Positions 1 through 7,938 of a stretch of DNA of 64,000 nt are shown here, one piece after another. Position numbers and translations under genes: made by a program. Origin of the DNA: an uncultured Oscillospiraceae bacterium (lineage in GTDB: Bacteria; Bacillota; Clostridia; Oscillospirales; Oscillospiraceae); the NCBI GenBank assembly GCA_934613505.1, contig CAKTTB010000008.1, positions 33,099 to 97,098 on the forward strand. Direction: 5' to 3'. Below the pieces are notes generated by a model that did not search any database, was not told the origin of the DNA, and saw only the letters and a program-made list of their open reading frames with translations. How positions within the stretch are numbered: the stretch's first letter is position 1; each line of letters starts with the position of its first letter.

Positions 1-1289
1 ACGAGGTCCTGCTTCCAGGTGATCTCGTTGGGGGCGTGTGCCTGGGACTCGGCGCCGGGGCCGAAGCCGACACACGGGATGCCGTAGCGGCCCTGGATGG
101 AAACGCCGTTGGTGGAGAAGGTCCACTTGTCGGTCAGCGGGCGGCCTTCGCGCTTTTCTCTGGCGGTCTCGTCAGCCCACAGTCTCTTGTCGCCCCACAG
201 TGCGTGGTGCGCGTCGACCAGAGCCTGCACGTGCGGCGAGGTCTCCTTGTTGATCCAGGTGGGGAAGAAGCACTCGGTCTCGTAGACGTGGCCGGTCCAC
301 GCGGGACGGTCGTACATGTACATGGAGACCTTGACGTCCTTGGCATACTTCTTGCAGGCGGGCAGATCCTCGATCTCCTTCAGGCAGGACTTGTAGGTCT
401 CGCCGGCCGTCATGCGGCGGTCGATGGAGATGGAGCAGGAGTCGGCAACTGCGCAGCGGGACGGGGAGGTATAGAAGATCTGGCTGGTGGTGCAGGTGCC
501 GCGGCCGAGGAAGCGGGCGTCTTCGTAGTGCTCGGGGTTGTACTTCGGGTCGAGCATCTTGACAAGACCCTTGATCTCGGTGTCGTCGGCAGCGTCGTTC
601 TCGTTGAGATCGCGGACGTTCAGAATGACCTCAGCCATCTTGTGAATGGCGTTGTCGCCGCGCTCCGGAGCGGAGCCGTGGCAGGAGACACCGTGCATGT
701 CGACGCGGATCTCCATTCTGCCGCGGTGGCCGCGATAGATGCCGCCGTCGGTCGGCTCGGTGGAGATGACGAACTCGATCTTGCTGCGGGCGTCTTCCGG
801 GCCATCAAAGTATTCGTTGACGATGGACTGCCAGCACATACCGTCGCAGTCCTCCTCCTGCACGGAGCCGACGACCATGATCTTATAGCCTTCGGGGATG
901 AGGCCCAGATCCTTCATGATCTTCGTGCCGTAGGTTGCGGAGGCCATGCCGCCTTCCTGGTCGGAGCCGCCGCGGCCGTAGATGATATCGTCGGTCTCGT
1001 AACCCTCGTAGGGATCGGACGTCCAGTTCTCACGGTTGCCGATGCCGACGGTGTCGATGTGGGAGTCGATGGCGATGATCTTGTCGCCTTCGCCCATCCA
1101 GCCGATGACGTTGCCGAGCTTATCAAATTCGACCTTATCATAGCCGAGCTTTTCCATCTCAGCGGCGATGCGCTTGACAACGCCCTCTTCCTCGCAGGAT
1201 TCCGACGGGATCGCGATCATGTCGCGGAGGAACTTTGCCATGTCAGCCTTGTAGCCTTCAGCAGCTTTCTTGATTGCATCATAATTCAT
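1..1289 (-). CDS. ygeY: YgeY-like M20 family metallohydrolase (3' end outside window)
   Basis: This is a dinuclear zinc M20 peptidase/deacylase of the YgeY type. In other bacteria this family is linked to selenium or purine/amino-acid catabolism clusters; its substrate here is unknown. About 429 codons are visible and the stop codon lies outside the window. The metal-binding pattern is clear: SHIDTV (His77, Asp79), [10 protein letters not shown] (Asp110) and QEED (Glu145-Glu146). The start ATG is preceded on the minus strand by a GGGAGGT-type ribosome binding site. The gene is divergent from the GntR regulator at 1543, and the intergenic region carries a dyad. The family call is firm and the YgeY subgroup is likely. 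Confidence 0.88.
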   Translation of the reverse strand, partial: MNYDAIKKAAEGYKADMAKFLRDMIAIPSESCEEEGVVKRIAAEMEKLGYDKVEFDKLGNVIGWMGEGDKIIAIDSHIDTVGIGNRENWTSDPYEGYETDDIIYGRGGSDQEGGMASATYGTKIMKDLGLIPEGYKIMVVGSVQEEDCDGMCWQSIVNEYFDGPEDARSKIEFVISTEPTDGGIYRGHRGRMEIRVDMHGVSCHGSAPERGDNAIHKMAEVILNVRDLNENDAADDTEIKGLVKMLDPKYNPEHYEDARFLGRGTCTTSQIFYTSPSRCAVADSCSISIDRRMTAGETYKSCLKEIEDLPACKKYAKDVKVSMYMYDRPAWTGHVYETECFFPTWINKETSPHVQALVDAHHALWGDKRLWADETAREKREGRPLTDKWTFSTNGVSIQGRYGIPCVGFGPGAESQAHAPNEITWKQDL

Positions 1290-1361
1290 AAACCCAGGTG
1301 ACCTCCCGTAAATAATATTCATAATGATGTTGCGCCTGCCGTGCAGACACGTTCTGCTACC

Positions 1362-1389
1362 ATCATACCACAACAGATGCAGATGTCAA
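1362..1389 (-). promoter_or_regulatory. Promoter of the ygeY-like gene
   Basis: Read on the minus strand, TTGACA (1384-1389) and TATGAT (1362-1367) are separated by 16 bp. The -35 box lies inside one arm of the dyad described next. The -35/-10 region closely resembles the promoter at 5232-5260, which also ends in a GGTATGATGG context. Confidence 0.6.
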
Positions 1390-1418
1390 ACAAAATTTTT
1401 GACAACCTAAAATTTTTT
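1384..1418. promoter_or_regulatory. Candidate operator between ygeY-like gene and gntR
   Basis: Inverted arms TGTCAAA (1384-1390) and TTTGACA (1398-1404) are spaced by 7 bp. They overlap a stretch ACAAAATTTTTG followed by CCTAAAA (1390-1411). A close relative of that stretch occurs at 5192-5215 and a shorter one at 2305-2321. The position between two divergent genes, over the -35 box of one, fits a regulator binding site. The cognate regulator (GntR at 1543 or PAS/HTH at 5312) is inferred only. Confidence 0.45.
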
Positions 1419-1470
1419 ATGGCGGATGGGAGATCTCCGCGTTCTGCAGCGAAACTACAGGTCTTTTTCC

Positions 1471-1499
1471 TTGCAAACGCCGCCGGAGTATGATAAAAT
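1471..1499 (+). promoter_or_regulatory. Promoter of gntR
   Basis: TTGCAA (1471-1476), a 17-bp spacer and TAAAAT (1494-1499) lie about 44 bp before the GTG start of the GntR gene. Confidence 0.5.
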
Positions 1500-1542
1500 A
1501 AACTAGTTTCCATTTAATTGCACAAGGACAGGAGGAGAAGCC

Positions 1543-2241
1543 GTGCCCATACCGGAGCGTACACAGGCGCTGCAGCGGCAGTCGGCCAAAAGCGTTGTCT
1601 ACCAGACGGTCTGCGACTGGATCATTACCGGCGTCATGAAGCCGGGCGAAAAGATCCTGGACTCGGAGCTGGCTTCCTATTTTAATGTAAGCCGCACGCC
1701 CGTGCGCGAAGCGCTCCAGCTGCTGCAAAACCAGCGGCTGGTCTGCGTGATCCCCGGGCGCGCGACCGTGGTGGCCGATCTTGACGTGGAGGATTTTGAA
1801 AAGTGCTACCGCCCGCTGGCGGAGATCGACGCGCTGGCCGCGGAGCTTGCCTGCAAAAACCTGACCGAGCCCATGCTCGAGGAGCTGGAGCAGGAGCTGC
1901 AGGCATCTGCGGAAGCCAACATCAAGGGCGACACGCCCGCGATCATTACCCATGACACCCGCTTCCATGAGATCATCATTGACGCGGCGGACAACGAATA
2001 TATCGCGGAGTTTTCTCATATGCTGGTTTTGCACATTCAGCGCATCCGCCACCATTTCTTCAATCTTCCGACCATGCGCCGGATCTCCGCGTCCCAGCAT
2101 CGGGGGATCCTGGAAGCGCTGCGGGCCAGAGACGCGCAGCGCGCCAAGACGCTCATGCGCGAGCATTGGCTCACGTCGATGCACGGAAGTCTCAAGGACA
2201 CCATGGAGAGCCTGCGGCAGTCCGAAGTGTCGTCTTCTTAA
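1543..2241 (+). CDS. GntR family transcriptional regulator, FCD (FadR) subfamily
   Basis: This 232-aa regulator has an N-terminal winged helix (about residues 15-80, with the recognition-helix pattern YFNVSRTPVREALQLL) and an all-helical FCD effector domain (about 95-220). The FCD domain carries His/Asp residues typical of metal-assisted ligand binding (HDTRFHEI, HRGILEAL). The chosen GTG start follows an AGGAGGAG ribosome binding site at optimal distance. FCD regulators usually sense small organic or amino acids. Lying between two M20 hydrolases, this one probably controls one or both, which is inference. A strong terminator follows. Confidence 0.9.
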   Translation: MPIPERTQALQRQSAKSVVYQTVCDWIITGVMKPGEKILDSELASYFNVSRTPVREALQLLQNQRLVCVIPGRATVVADLDVEDFEKCYRPLAEIDALAAELACKNLTEPMLEELEQELQASAEANIKGDTPAIITHDTRFHEIIIDAADNEYIAEFSHMLVLHIQRIRHHFFNLPTMRRISASQHRGILEALRARDAQRAKTLMREHWLTSMHGSLKDTMESLRQSEVSSS

Positions 2242-2260
2242 GAAATTCATATGTATTATC

Positions 2261-2303
2261 AGCGTTCCGAAGCGCAAAAACGCTTCGGAACGCTGTGTTT
2301 TTC
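2261..2303 (+). terminator. Intrinsic terminator after gntR
   Basis: A perfect 14-bp stem AGCGTTCCGAAGCG / CGCTTCGGAACGCT (2261-2294) with a 6-nt A-rich loop is followed by GTGTTTTTC. Confidence 0.85.
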
Positions 2304-2304
2304 A

Positions 2305-2321
2305 ACAAATTTTTTACTTGC
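2305..2321. promoter_or_regulatory. Third copy of the ACAAAwTTTTT motif
   Basis: ACAAATTTTTTACTTGC lies upstream of the second M20 gene. It resembles ACAAATTTTTTGTTAGC at 5192-5208 and, more loosely, the site at 1390. Confidence 0.35.
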
Positions 2322-2367
2322 TTTTTTTGTAAAACATAGAATCTGCGGCTGGGCAGACGGCAGCATC

Positions 2368-2417
2368 TTGACAGAGAAAGCGGGGCGTATTATGCTTGCA
2401 TTATGCAATATATTGCA
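2368..2417 (+). promoter_or_regulatory. Promoter and palindrome upstream of second M20 gene
   Basis: TTGACA (2368-2373), a 17-bp spacer and TATGCT (2391-2396) form a near-consensus promoter. A perfect 14-bp palindrome TGCAATATATTGCA (2404-2417) sits at the expected transcription start, as a repressor operator would. Its 10-mer ATATTGCACA recurs on the minus strand at 38491-38500, before the NifX-like gene. Confidence 0.6.
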
Positions 2418-2462
2418 CATCGCACATTGCATATAATCTCTGCTGGAAAGGATGGATGCAGT

Positions 2463-3638
2463 ATGTACACAAATGAGCAGCTGATCGCATTTTGCCAGGA
2501 GGCCGTCCGGATCCCCAGTTATTCCGGCCAGGAAAAGCGCGTCGCAGAGCTGATGAAGCGCAAGATGGAAGAGTACGGCTTTGACGAGGTCATCATTGAT
2601 AAATATGGCAGCGTGCTTGGCACCATCAACGGCAAGCGGCCCGGAAAGACGATCCTGATGGACGGCCATATCGACACGGTCGATGTGATCGACGCGCCGC
2701 AGTGGAAGCATGATCCGTTCGGCGGCGAGATCGAAGACGGAAAGATCTATGGCCGCGGCACCTCCGACATGAAGGGCAGCGACTGCGCCATGATCACGGC
2801 GGCCGCGCGCTATGCGGAAAAGACGGGCAAGGATTTTGCCGGTAAGATCTGCGTCTCCTGCACAGTTCACGAAGAATGCTTCGAGGGCGTCTCCTCCCGC
2901 AAGATCACGCGGCTTGCAAAGCCCGACTTTGTCATCATCGGTGAAGCTACGACCACGACGGTCAAACGCGGCCAGCGCGGCCGTGCGGAGGTCGTTGTGG
3001 AGACCGAGGGCGTCAGTTGCCATTCCTCCAACCCGGAGAAGGGCGTAAACGCCGTCTATGAGATGATGGAAGTCATTGAAGAAATCCGCAAGATCGTCCC
3101 CAACGAGCATCCGCTGCTCGGCAAGGGCATTCTGGAGCTCACCGATATCATTTCCAAGCCGTACCCCGGCGCGTCCGTCGTTCCGTCGCTGTGCCGCGCG
3201 ACCTTTGACCGCCGCACGCTCGTCGGCGAGGACGAGGGCGTCATTCTTGGCCAGGTCAACGACGCCATTGCCCGCGCGCAGGAAAAGCATCCCGGTCTCA
3301 AGGCCCGCTGCTATCTGGCCGAGGGCGAGGAAACGTGCTGGACCGGCGAGACGATCCGCGCAAAGCGCTACTTCCCGGCATGGGTCATTGAAGAGGACAG
3401 CGAGCTCGTGCAGGCCGCGATGAAGGGCTTGAAGGACGCCGGGATCGAAGCGAAGCTTTCCCATTTCGCCTTCTGCACCAACGGCAGCAGCTTCTGCGGC
3501 GAAGCCGGCATCCCCTGCATCGGCTACGGCCCGTCGCTCGAAAGTCTTGCACACGTCCGTGACGAATACATCGAGATCGATCAGCTGACCAAGGCCTGCA
3601 AGGGCTTTGAGTGCATCCTCGCGCAGCTGACCCAATAA
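2463..3638 (+). CDS. M20 family peptidase/deacylase (ArgE/DapE-like)
   Basis: This 391-aa zinc hydrolase belongs to the ArgE/DapE/YgeY group. The signature residues are visible: DGHIDTV (His69, Asp71), GRGTSDMKG (Asp102) and HEEC (Glu137-Glu138, general base region). A lid/dimerisation domain follows at about residues 185-290. ATG at 2463 is chosen over an upstream ATG because it follows AAAGGATG at the right distance and lies downstream of the promoter. It is paralogous to the partial gene at 1-1289. The AGCS symporter starts 72 bp after its stop, suggesting co-transcription of uptake and hydrolysis. The substrate cannot be read from sequence. Confidence 0.9.
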   Translation: MYTNEQLIAFCQEAVRIPSYSGQEKRVAELMKRKMEEYGFDEVIIDKYGSVLGTINGKRPGKTILMDGHIDTVDVIDAPQWKHDPFGGEIEDGKIYGRGTSDMKGSDCAMITAAARYAEKTGKDFAGKICVSCTVHEECFEGVSSRKITRLAKPDFVIIGEATTTTVKRGQRGRAEVVVETEGVSCHSSNPEKGVNAVYEMMEVIEEIRKIVPNEHPLLGKGILELTDIISKPYPGASVVPSLCRATFDRRTLVGEDEGVILGQVNDAIARAQEKHPGLKARCYLAEGEETCWTGETIRAKRYFPAWVIEEDSELVQAAMKGLKDAGIEAKLSHFAFCTNGSSFCGEAGIPCIGYGPSLESLAHVRDEYIEIDQLTKACKGFECILAQLTQ

Positions 3639-3710
3639 GATGCTTCGCCCGGGCTGGCAATAGAAAGAGAAACGCAAAAAAGAACAGGAAACAGAAAAGG
3701 AGAGACAAAT

Positions 3711-5132
3711 ATGGCTGAGTTTTTAACTGGATTTAGCAATATCCTTTGGGGCGCGCCCGTATTGATCCTTCTGGGCATCGTTGGTCTGCTGTTTGGCATC
3801 CGCACGAAGTTCTTCCAAATCCGGAAAATGGGGTATATTCTCAAGAATACCGCCGGTGAAATGTTCAAAAAGGGCGGCGGCGCAAGCGGCGACAAGGGCA
3901 CGCTCACCCCGCTGCAGGCAGTTTGCTCCGCGCTGGCCGGCTGCGTCGGTACCGCAAATATCGCAGGTGTCGCGACGGCGATGGTCGTCGGCGGCCCGGG
4001 CGCTGTGTTCTGGATGTGGGTCATTGCCCTGCTTGGCATGATGACCAAATGCGTCGAGGTCACGCTTGGCCAGTATTACCGCATTAAGGGTAAGGACGGC
4101 GTCTACTATGGCGGCCCGATGTACTATATCGAGCGCGGCATGGGCAAGAAGTGGAAGCCGCTTGCGATCTTCTTTGCAATTACCATCATTCTCGGCGGCC
4201 TCGGCACCGCGGCGTTTGCACAGCCCTACACAATGTCCACGGCCGTGCAGCGGACCTTCGGCGTCCCGGCGTGGATCGTGACGGTTGTCGCTGCCGTGAT
4301 CTGCGGCGTCGTCCTCATCGGCGGCGTCAAGGGCATCGGCAAGTTCTGCGAAAAGATCACGCCGGCTATGTGCCTGATTTATGTCGTCGGTGCGCTCGGC
4401 GTCATCTTTGTTAACATCCGATTCGTCCCGCAGGCGTTCGCTGCGATCTTCAAGTATGCGTTCGCTCCGATGCCCGCCATCGGCGGCCTGGCTGGTTCGA
4501 CACTTGCGCTGGCCCTGCGTCAGGGCGCGGCCCGCGGCACATTCTCCAACGAAGCCGGCTGCGGCTCGTCCCCCATCACCCACGCGACTGCCATCACCGA
4601 CCATCCGTTCAAGGAAGGCATGTACGGCTCGTTCGAGGTTTTCGTGGATACGATCATTGTCTGCACCATGACTTCTCTTGCCATCATGTGCTCCGGCAGC
4701 GACATCTGGGCGTCCGGTCTCAAGGCGGAAGCGCTCACTATGTCTGCCTTTGACACGACCTATGGCACAGTGATCGGCAACCTGCTGGTCACCATTCCGC
4801 TGGCGCTGTTTGCCTTCTCCACCATGGTCGGCTGGGAGATCAACTACGAATCTGCGTTCTTCTATATCTTCCCGAAGCTGGAAACCTCCAAGGTCTTCAA
4901 GTTCCTGATCCGTGCGATCTGGCTCGTCCCCGGCTTCATCGCGCTCGGCAATACGCCCGATCTTGTCTGGACCGTTGTCGATATTGCCTCCGGCCTGTGG
5001 TGCGTTCCGAATGCCATCGCATTGATCGCGCTTTCCGGCGTGTTCATGAAGATCTATCGCGACTACAATGATAAGTATATTCTGAAAAACAGACCGATTT
5101 CCGATCCTCTGCCCTACATCGGCAAGGACTGA
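3711..5132 (+). CDS. Alanine/glycine:cation symporter (AGCS family)
   Basis: This 473-aa integral membrane symporter takes up alanine, glycine or related amino acids with Na+ or H+. About 10-11 hydrophobic segments run from residue 13 to 455. AGCS hallmarks include GGPGAVFWMW (about residue 95), GGPMYYIERGMG (about 137) and the FSNEAGCGSSPITHA stretch (about 275) that lines the substrate path. AAAAGGAGAG precedes the ATG. It follows the M20 gene and precedes the PAS/HTH regulator, so the cluster probably imports and breaks down a small amino acid or dipeptide. Confidence 0.93.
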   Translation: MAEFLTGFSNILWGAPVLILLGIVGLLFGIRTKFFQIRKMGYILKNTAGEMFKKGGGASGDKGTLTPLQAVCSALAGCVGTANIAGVATAMVVGGPGAVFWMWVIALLGMMTKCVEVTLGQYYRIKGKDGVYYGGPMYYIERGMGKKWKPLAIFFAITIILGGLGTAAFAQPYTMSTAVQRTFGVPAWIVTVVAAVICGVVLIGGVKGIGKFCEKITPAMCLIYVVGALGVIFVNIRFVPQAFAAIFKYAFAPMPAIGGLAGSTLALALRQGAARGTFSNEAGCGSSPITHATAITDHPFKEGMYGSFEVFVDTIIVCTMTSLAIMCSGSDIWASGLKAEALTMSAFDTTYGTVIGNLLVTIPLALFAFSTMVGWEINYESAFFYIFPKLETSKVFKFLIRAIWLVPGFIALGNTPDLVWTVVDIASGLWCVPNAIALIALSGVFMKIYRDYNDKYILKNRPISDPLPYIGKD

Positions 5133-5146
5133 TTCTCTACGCTTTT

Positions 5147-5170
5147 GGGGAGCGCTGCAAGGCGCTCCCC
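5147..5170 (+). terminator. Hairpin after the AGCS gene (weak terminator)
   Basis: Stem GGGGAGCGC / GCGCTCCCC (5147-5155 and 5162-5170). No T-tract follows, so it may be an mRNA 3'-end stabiliser rather than a terminator. Confidence 0.4.
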
Positions 5171-5191
5171 ATGTGCATGCGAACCGGCACG

Positions 5192-5260
5192 ACAAATTTT
5201 TTGTTAGCCTAAAAATATTTTTGAAAATTCCTTGCAATCTGCTTCCGATGCTGGTATGAT
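5192..5260 (+). promoter_or_regulatory. Promoter and operator-like motif of the PAS/HTH regulator
   Basis: TTGCAA (5232-5237), a 17-bp spacer and TATGAT (5255-5260). Upstream, ACAAATTTTTTG...CCTAAAAA (5192-5215) mirrors the motif between ygeY and gntR, which suggests shared control. Confidence 0.5.
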
Positions 5261-5311
5261 GGATAACAGCAATAAGCTTTATCCGGGTATCAATTTGGAG
5301 GTGATAGCAGA

Positions 5312-5968
5312 TTGGACGCGAAATTACTGGAAATGCTTGAACAGATCGCAAAGGCGATCGCAGCCCAATTCGGCAGCAACTGCGAGGTGGTCATCCACGA
5401 GCTTTCCGGCAAAAGCGCCTATTCCTCGATCGTCGCGATCGAAAACGGCCACGTAACGGGCCGCAAGGTCGGCGACGGACCGTCGCATGTGGTACTGGAG
5501 CAGCTGGGGCATGAGGATGACGGCGCAAAGGATCAGCTCGCTTATCTGACGCGCACAAAGGATGGAAAGATCTTAAAGTCCTCCTCTGTGTATATTCGGG
5601 ATGAGGCCGGAAAGGTCGCAGGGATCCTCGGCATCAACTATGATATCTCCATGATGCAGATGTTTGAAAATTCCCTGCATGACTTTATCTCGGCGGACCA
5701 TCAGGTGCGGCGCGAACCGGAGCGGATCACCCTCAATGTGGCGGATCTGCTTGATGATCTGATCCGGCAGGCGGATGAACTGGTCGGCAAACCGGTCGCG
5801 CTGATGACGAAAGACGATAAGGTCAAGGCAATCCGCTACCTGAGTAATTCCGGCGCTCTTCTGATTACCAAATCCGGCGACAAAATTGCAAGACACTTTG
5901 GCATCTCCAAGTACACACTCTATTCGTATTTAGATAACAGTAAAACAGGAGGAACAAACGACTTATGA
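5312..5968 (+). CDS. YheO-like PAS domain / helix-turn-helix regulator (DauR type)
   Basis: This 218-aa regulator has an N-terminal YheO-type PAS domain (about residues 10-115) and a C-terminal YheO-family helix-turn-helix (about 160-210, with IARHFGISKYTLYSYL). Known relatives such as DauR regulate D-amino acid catabolism. Start TTG at 5312 is supported by GGAGGTGAT nine bases upstream and by the alignment of the PAS domain. The stop overlaps the ATG of the PLP enzyme (ATGA), so the two are translationally coupled and the regulator likely controls that enzyme. Confidence 0.85.
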   Translation: MDAKLLEMLEQIAKAIAAQFGSNCEVVIHELSGKSAYSSIVAIENGHVTGRKVGDGPSHVVLEQLGHEDDGAKDQLAYLTRTKDGKILKSSSVYIRDEAGKVAGILGINYDISMMQMFENSLHDFISADHQVRREPERITLNVADLLDDLIRQADELVGKPVALMTKDDKVKAIRYLSNSGALLITKSGDKIARHFGISKYTLYSYLDNSKTGGTNDL

Positions 5969-7443
5969 GCAAGATCGATCTTACCATCAACAAGGAAGGC
6001 CTGGCGCATAACATCCAGAAGGCCAAGGAAAACAACATCATCATCCCGACCATCGCGCAGATGCAGAACCCGGACCTGATCCCGGAGAAGATCAAGGAAA
6101 AGCTGACGCACACCGGCCTGTGGGACGTTGACCCGGTCAACCTGTTCCGCATCAGCTGGCACAACGAAGCCAAGGAGTCCGGCGGCCTGTACCAGAAGAC
6201 CCCGAACTACGTCGAGATCCCGTCCTCCGTCTCCGGCGTTCCCTGCCGTATCCTTGCCATGTCCGGCAAGTGGTTCCCGACCGGCTGCCATAAGGTCGGC
6301 GCATCCTTCGGCTGCCTGGCTCCGCGTCTCGTGACCGGTCAGTTCGACGCTACCTATCATCACGCTGTCTGGCCCTCCACCGGCAACTACTGCCGCGGCG
6401 GCGCGTTCAACTCCAAGCTGCTGGCCTGCGACTCCGTCGCCATCCTGCCGCAGGATATGTCCAAGGAACGCTTTGACTGGCTGAAGACCATCGCCGGCCA
6501 GATCATCGCCACCCCGGGCTGCGAGTCCAACGTCAAGGAGATCTTCGACAAGACCTGGGAGCTCAAGCAGGATCCCAGCATGATGATCTTCAACCAGTTT
6601 GCCGAGATGGGCAACCCCCTGTGGCACTACAATGTCACCGGCTACGCTCTGAGCGATCTGTTTGAGAACGTGAAGAAGCCCGGCCAGAGACTTGCCGGCG
6701 CCTGCTTCACCTCCGGCTCCGCCGGCACGATGTCCGCGGGCGACCTCCTCAAGGAGCGCTATCCGGGCATGAAGCTGGCAGTCGGCGAAGCGCTGCAGTG
6801 CCCGACCATTCTGGATAACGGCTTCGGCGGCCACCGCATCGAAGGCATCGGCGACAAGCACATCCCCTGGGTCCATAACGTCAAGAACACCGACATGGTC
6901 ATTGACATTGACGACGAAGATTCCCAGCGCCTGCTCCGCCTGTTCAACTGCAAGGAAGGCCAGGCGTACCTCAAGTCCCTCGGCCTGTCGGGCGAGCAGA
7001 TCGAGAAGTTCACGTGGATGGGCATTTCCGGCATCGCAAACGTTCTGTGCTGCATCAAGATGGCCAAGTTCTATGAGCTGACCGAGGATGACGTCGTTGT
7101 TACCGTTCTGACTGACTCCGCCGTCATGTACAAGTCCCGTGTCGAAGAGCTCAACGAGATGTACGGTGCCTACTCCGCACAGGCTGCCGAGCTGGATCAC
7201 AACCTGCACATGCTGAACCTCAAGACCGACAACATGATGGAGCTGACGTATCCGGAGCGCAAGCGCGTGCACAACCTGAAGTATTACACCTGGGTCGAGC
7301 AGCAGGGCATGACGGTCGAAGACCTCAACGCCCAGTGGTACGACACCAAGAACACCTGGGACGCCGTCCACGCACAGGCCAAGGAGCTCGACGAGCTCAT
7401 CAACGCATTCAACGACGAGGTTGGTCTGCTGAAGGCGCTGTAA
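5965..7443 (+). CDS. TrpB-like fold-type II PLP-dependent enzyme, unknown substrate
   Basis: This 492-aa protein looks like a fold-type II PLP enzyme (tryptophan synthase beta / cysteine synthase superfamily). PTGCHKVGASFGCL around Lys110 matches the TrpB GAHK(I/V) Schiff-base motif, and a TSGSAGT loop (about 248-254) probably binds the cofactor phosphate. No TrpA partner or trp genes are nearby. It is about 100 aa longer than TrpB and differs from diaminopropionate ammonia-lyase and threonine synthase. Position behind an AGCS transporter and a DauR-like regulator suggests a lyase or racemase acting on an amino acid, possibly a D- or modified one. That role is inference. Confidence 0.75.
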   Translation: MSKIDLTINKEGLAHNIQKAKENNIIIPTIAQMQNPDLIPEKIKEKLTHTGLWDVDPVNLFRISWHNEAKESGGLYQKTPNYVEIPSSVSGVPCRILAMSGKWFPTGCHKVGASFGCLAPRLVTGQFDATYHHAVWPSTGNYCRGGAFNSKLLACDSVAILPQDMSKERFDWLKTIAGQIIATPGCESNVKEIFDKTWELKQDPSMMIFNQFAEMGNPLWHYNVTGYALSDLFENVKKPGQRLAGACFTSGSAGTMSAGDLLKERYPGMKLAVGEALQCPTILDNGFGGHRIEGIGDKHIPWVHNVKNTDMVIDIDDEDSQRLLRLFNCKEGQAYLKSLGLSGEQIEKFTWMGISGIANVLCCIKMAKFYELTEDDVVVTVLTDSAVMYKSRVEELNEMYGAYSAQAAELDHNLHMLNLKTDNMMELTYPERKRVHNLKYYTWVEQQGMTVEDLNAQWYDTKNTWDAVHAQAKELDELINAFNDEVGLLKAL

Positions 7444-7469
7444 GCCGAAATTAAGCCAATATAGAACCA

Positions 7470-7503
7470 AAATGGGGTGGGGGAATGACCCCACCCCGTT
7501 TAT
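7470..7503. terminator. Bidirectional terminator between convergent genes
   Basis: Stem GGGGTGGGG / CCCCACCCC (7474-7482 and 7489-7497) is flanked by AAA on the left and GTTTATT on the right. It serves the PLP gene and the small convergent gene. Confidence 0.65.
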
Positions 7504-7652
7504 TCATCCTTTACGACAAACGCTTCCTCGGCGGCCTGTTCGCCGTCGATCAGAATTTGTTTCGCAAGCCCGTAATTTTGCTGTTCCAGCGCTTGAATCG
7601 CCTGTTCTGCGGCCTGAAATAAAATGGTGTAATATTCGGGAATTTCATTCAT
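7500..7652 (-). CDS. Small acidic protein, unknown function (50 aa)
   Basis: This 50-aa protein starts MNEIPEYYT and is largely helical and acidic, with a repeated Ala/Gln/Glu pattern that fits a short helical hairpin. A strong AAGGAGGCGC site lies just upstream of the ATG on the minus strand. It is divergent from the ribbon-helix-helix gene at 7762 and shares its control region. Comparable tiny proteins are common in Clostridia. No function can be assigned, but the ribosome binding site and promoter argue that it is real. Confidence 0.6.
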   Translation of the reverse strand: MNEIPEYYTILFQAAEQAIQALEQQNYGLAKQILIDGEQAAEEAFVVKDE

Positions 7653-7671
7653 AATATATGCGCCTCCTTTG

Positions 7672-7761
7672 TTGCACATTTGTGCTACGTTTATATTACA
7701 ATGTTTGGCGCATAATTGCAATACAATTTGCATTACGAAACATAATGCGAGGTGCATTGCG
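7672..7761. promoter_or_regulatory. Divergent promoter region rich in TTGCA/TGCAA half-sites
   Basis: Plus strand: TTGCAC (7672-7677), 16 bp, TATTAC (7694-7699). Minus strand: TTGCAA (7716-7721), 17 bp, TAATAT (7693-7698). Several TTGCA/TGCAA/TGCATT half-sites are spread to 7757. Short phased half-sites are what a ribbon-helix-helix repressor binds, so autoregulation by the 7762 gene product is plausible. Confidence 0.4.
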
Positions 7762-7938
7762 ATGAAGAAATTCCGAATCCCGAGTATTCCGCCCACGACA
7801 AACAAGAGCATCCGCTTCCCCAATGACGTGATCGATGAAATTGAGGACGCCATCAAGGGAACGGACTGCACATTTTCTGCGTTCGTGGTCGAGGCTGTGC
7901 GTGTCGCGCTGGAAAATCTGAAGGAGGATTCTGAATGA
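7762..7938 (+). CDS. Ribbon-helix-helix (Arc/MetJ-like) DNA-binding protein
   Basis: This 58-aa protein has the layout of an RHH repressor: the beta strand NKSIRFPNDVIDEIE, then two helices ending ...SAFVVEAVRVALENL. The chosen ATG at 7762 gives a standard RHH length; further upstream codons read through promoter sequence. The stop TGA overlaps the start ATG of threonine synthase, so the two are translationally coupled. It probably autoregulates the divergent promoter. A role in controlling thrC is possible but unproven. Confidence 0.7.
   Translation: MKKFRIPSIPPTTNKSIRFPNDVIDEIEDAIKGTDCTFSAFVVEAVRVALENLKEDSE

Noticed and set aside
36..1301. 421-codon open frame on the plus strand opposite the ygeY-like gene
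   Set aside because: The minus strand encodes a clear M20 enzyme with all metal ligands. The plus frame is low-complexity Val/Gly/Asp sequence without motifs and reflects GC-rich codon use.
3723..5351. 542-codon minus-strand frame opposite the AGCS gene
   Set aside because: It is antisense to a conserved transporter, with Asp/Arg/His-rich low-complexity content.
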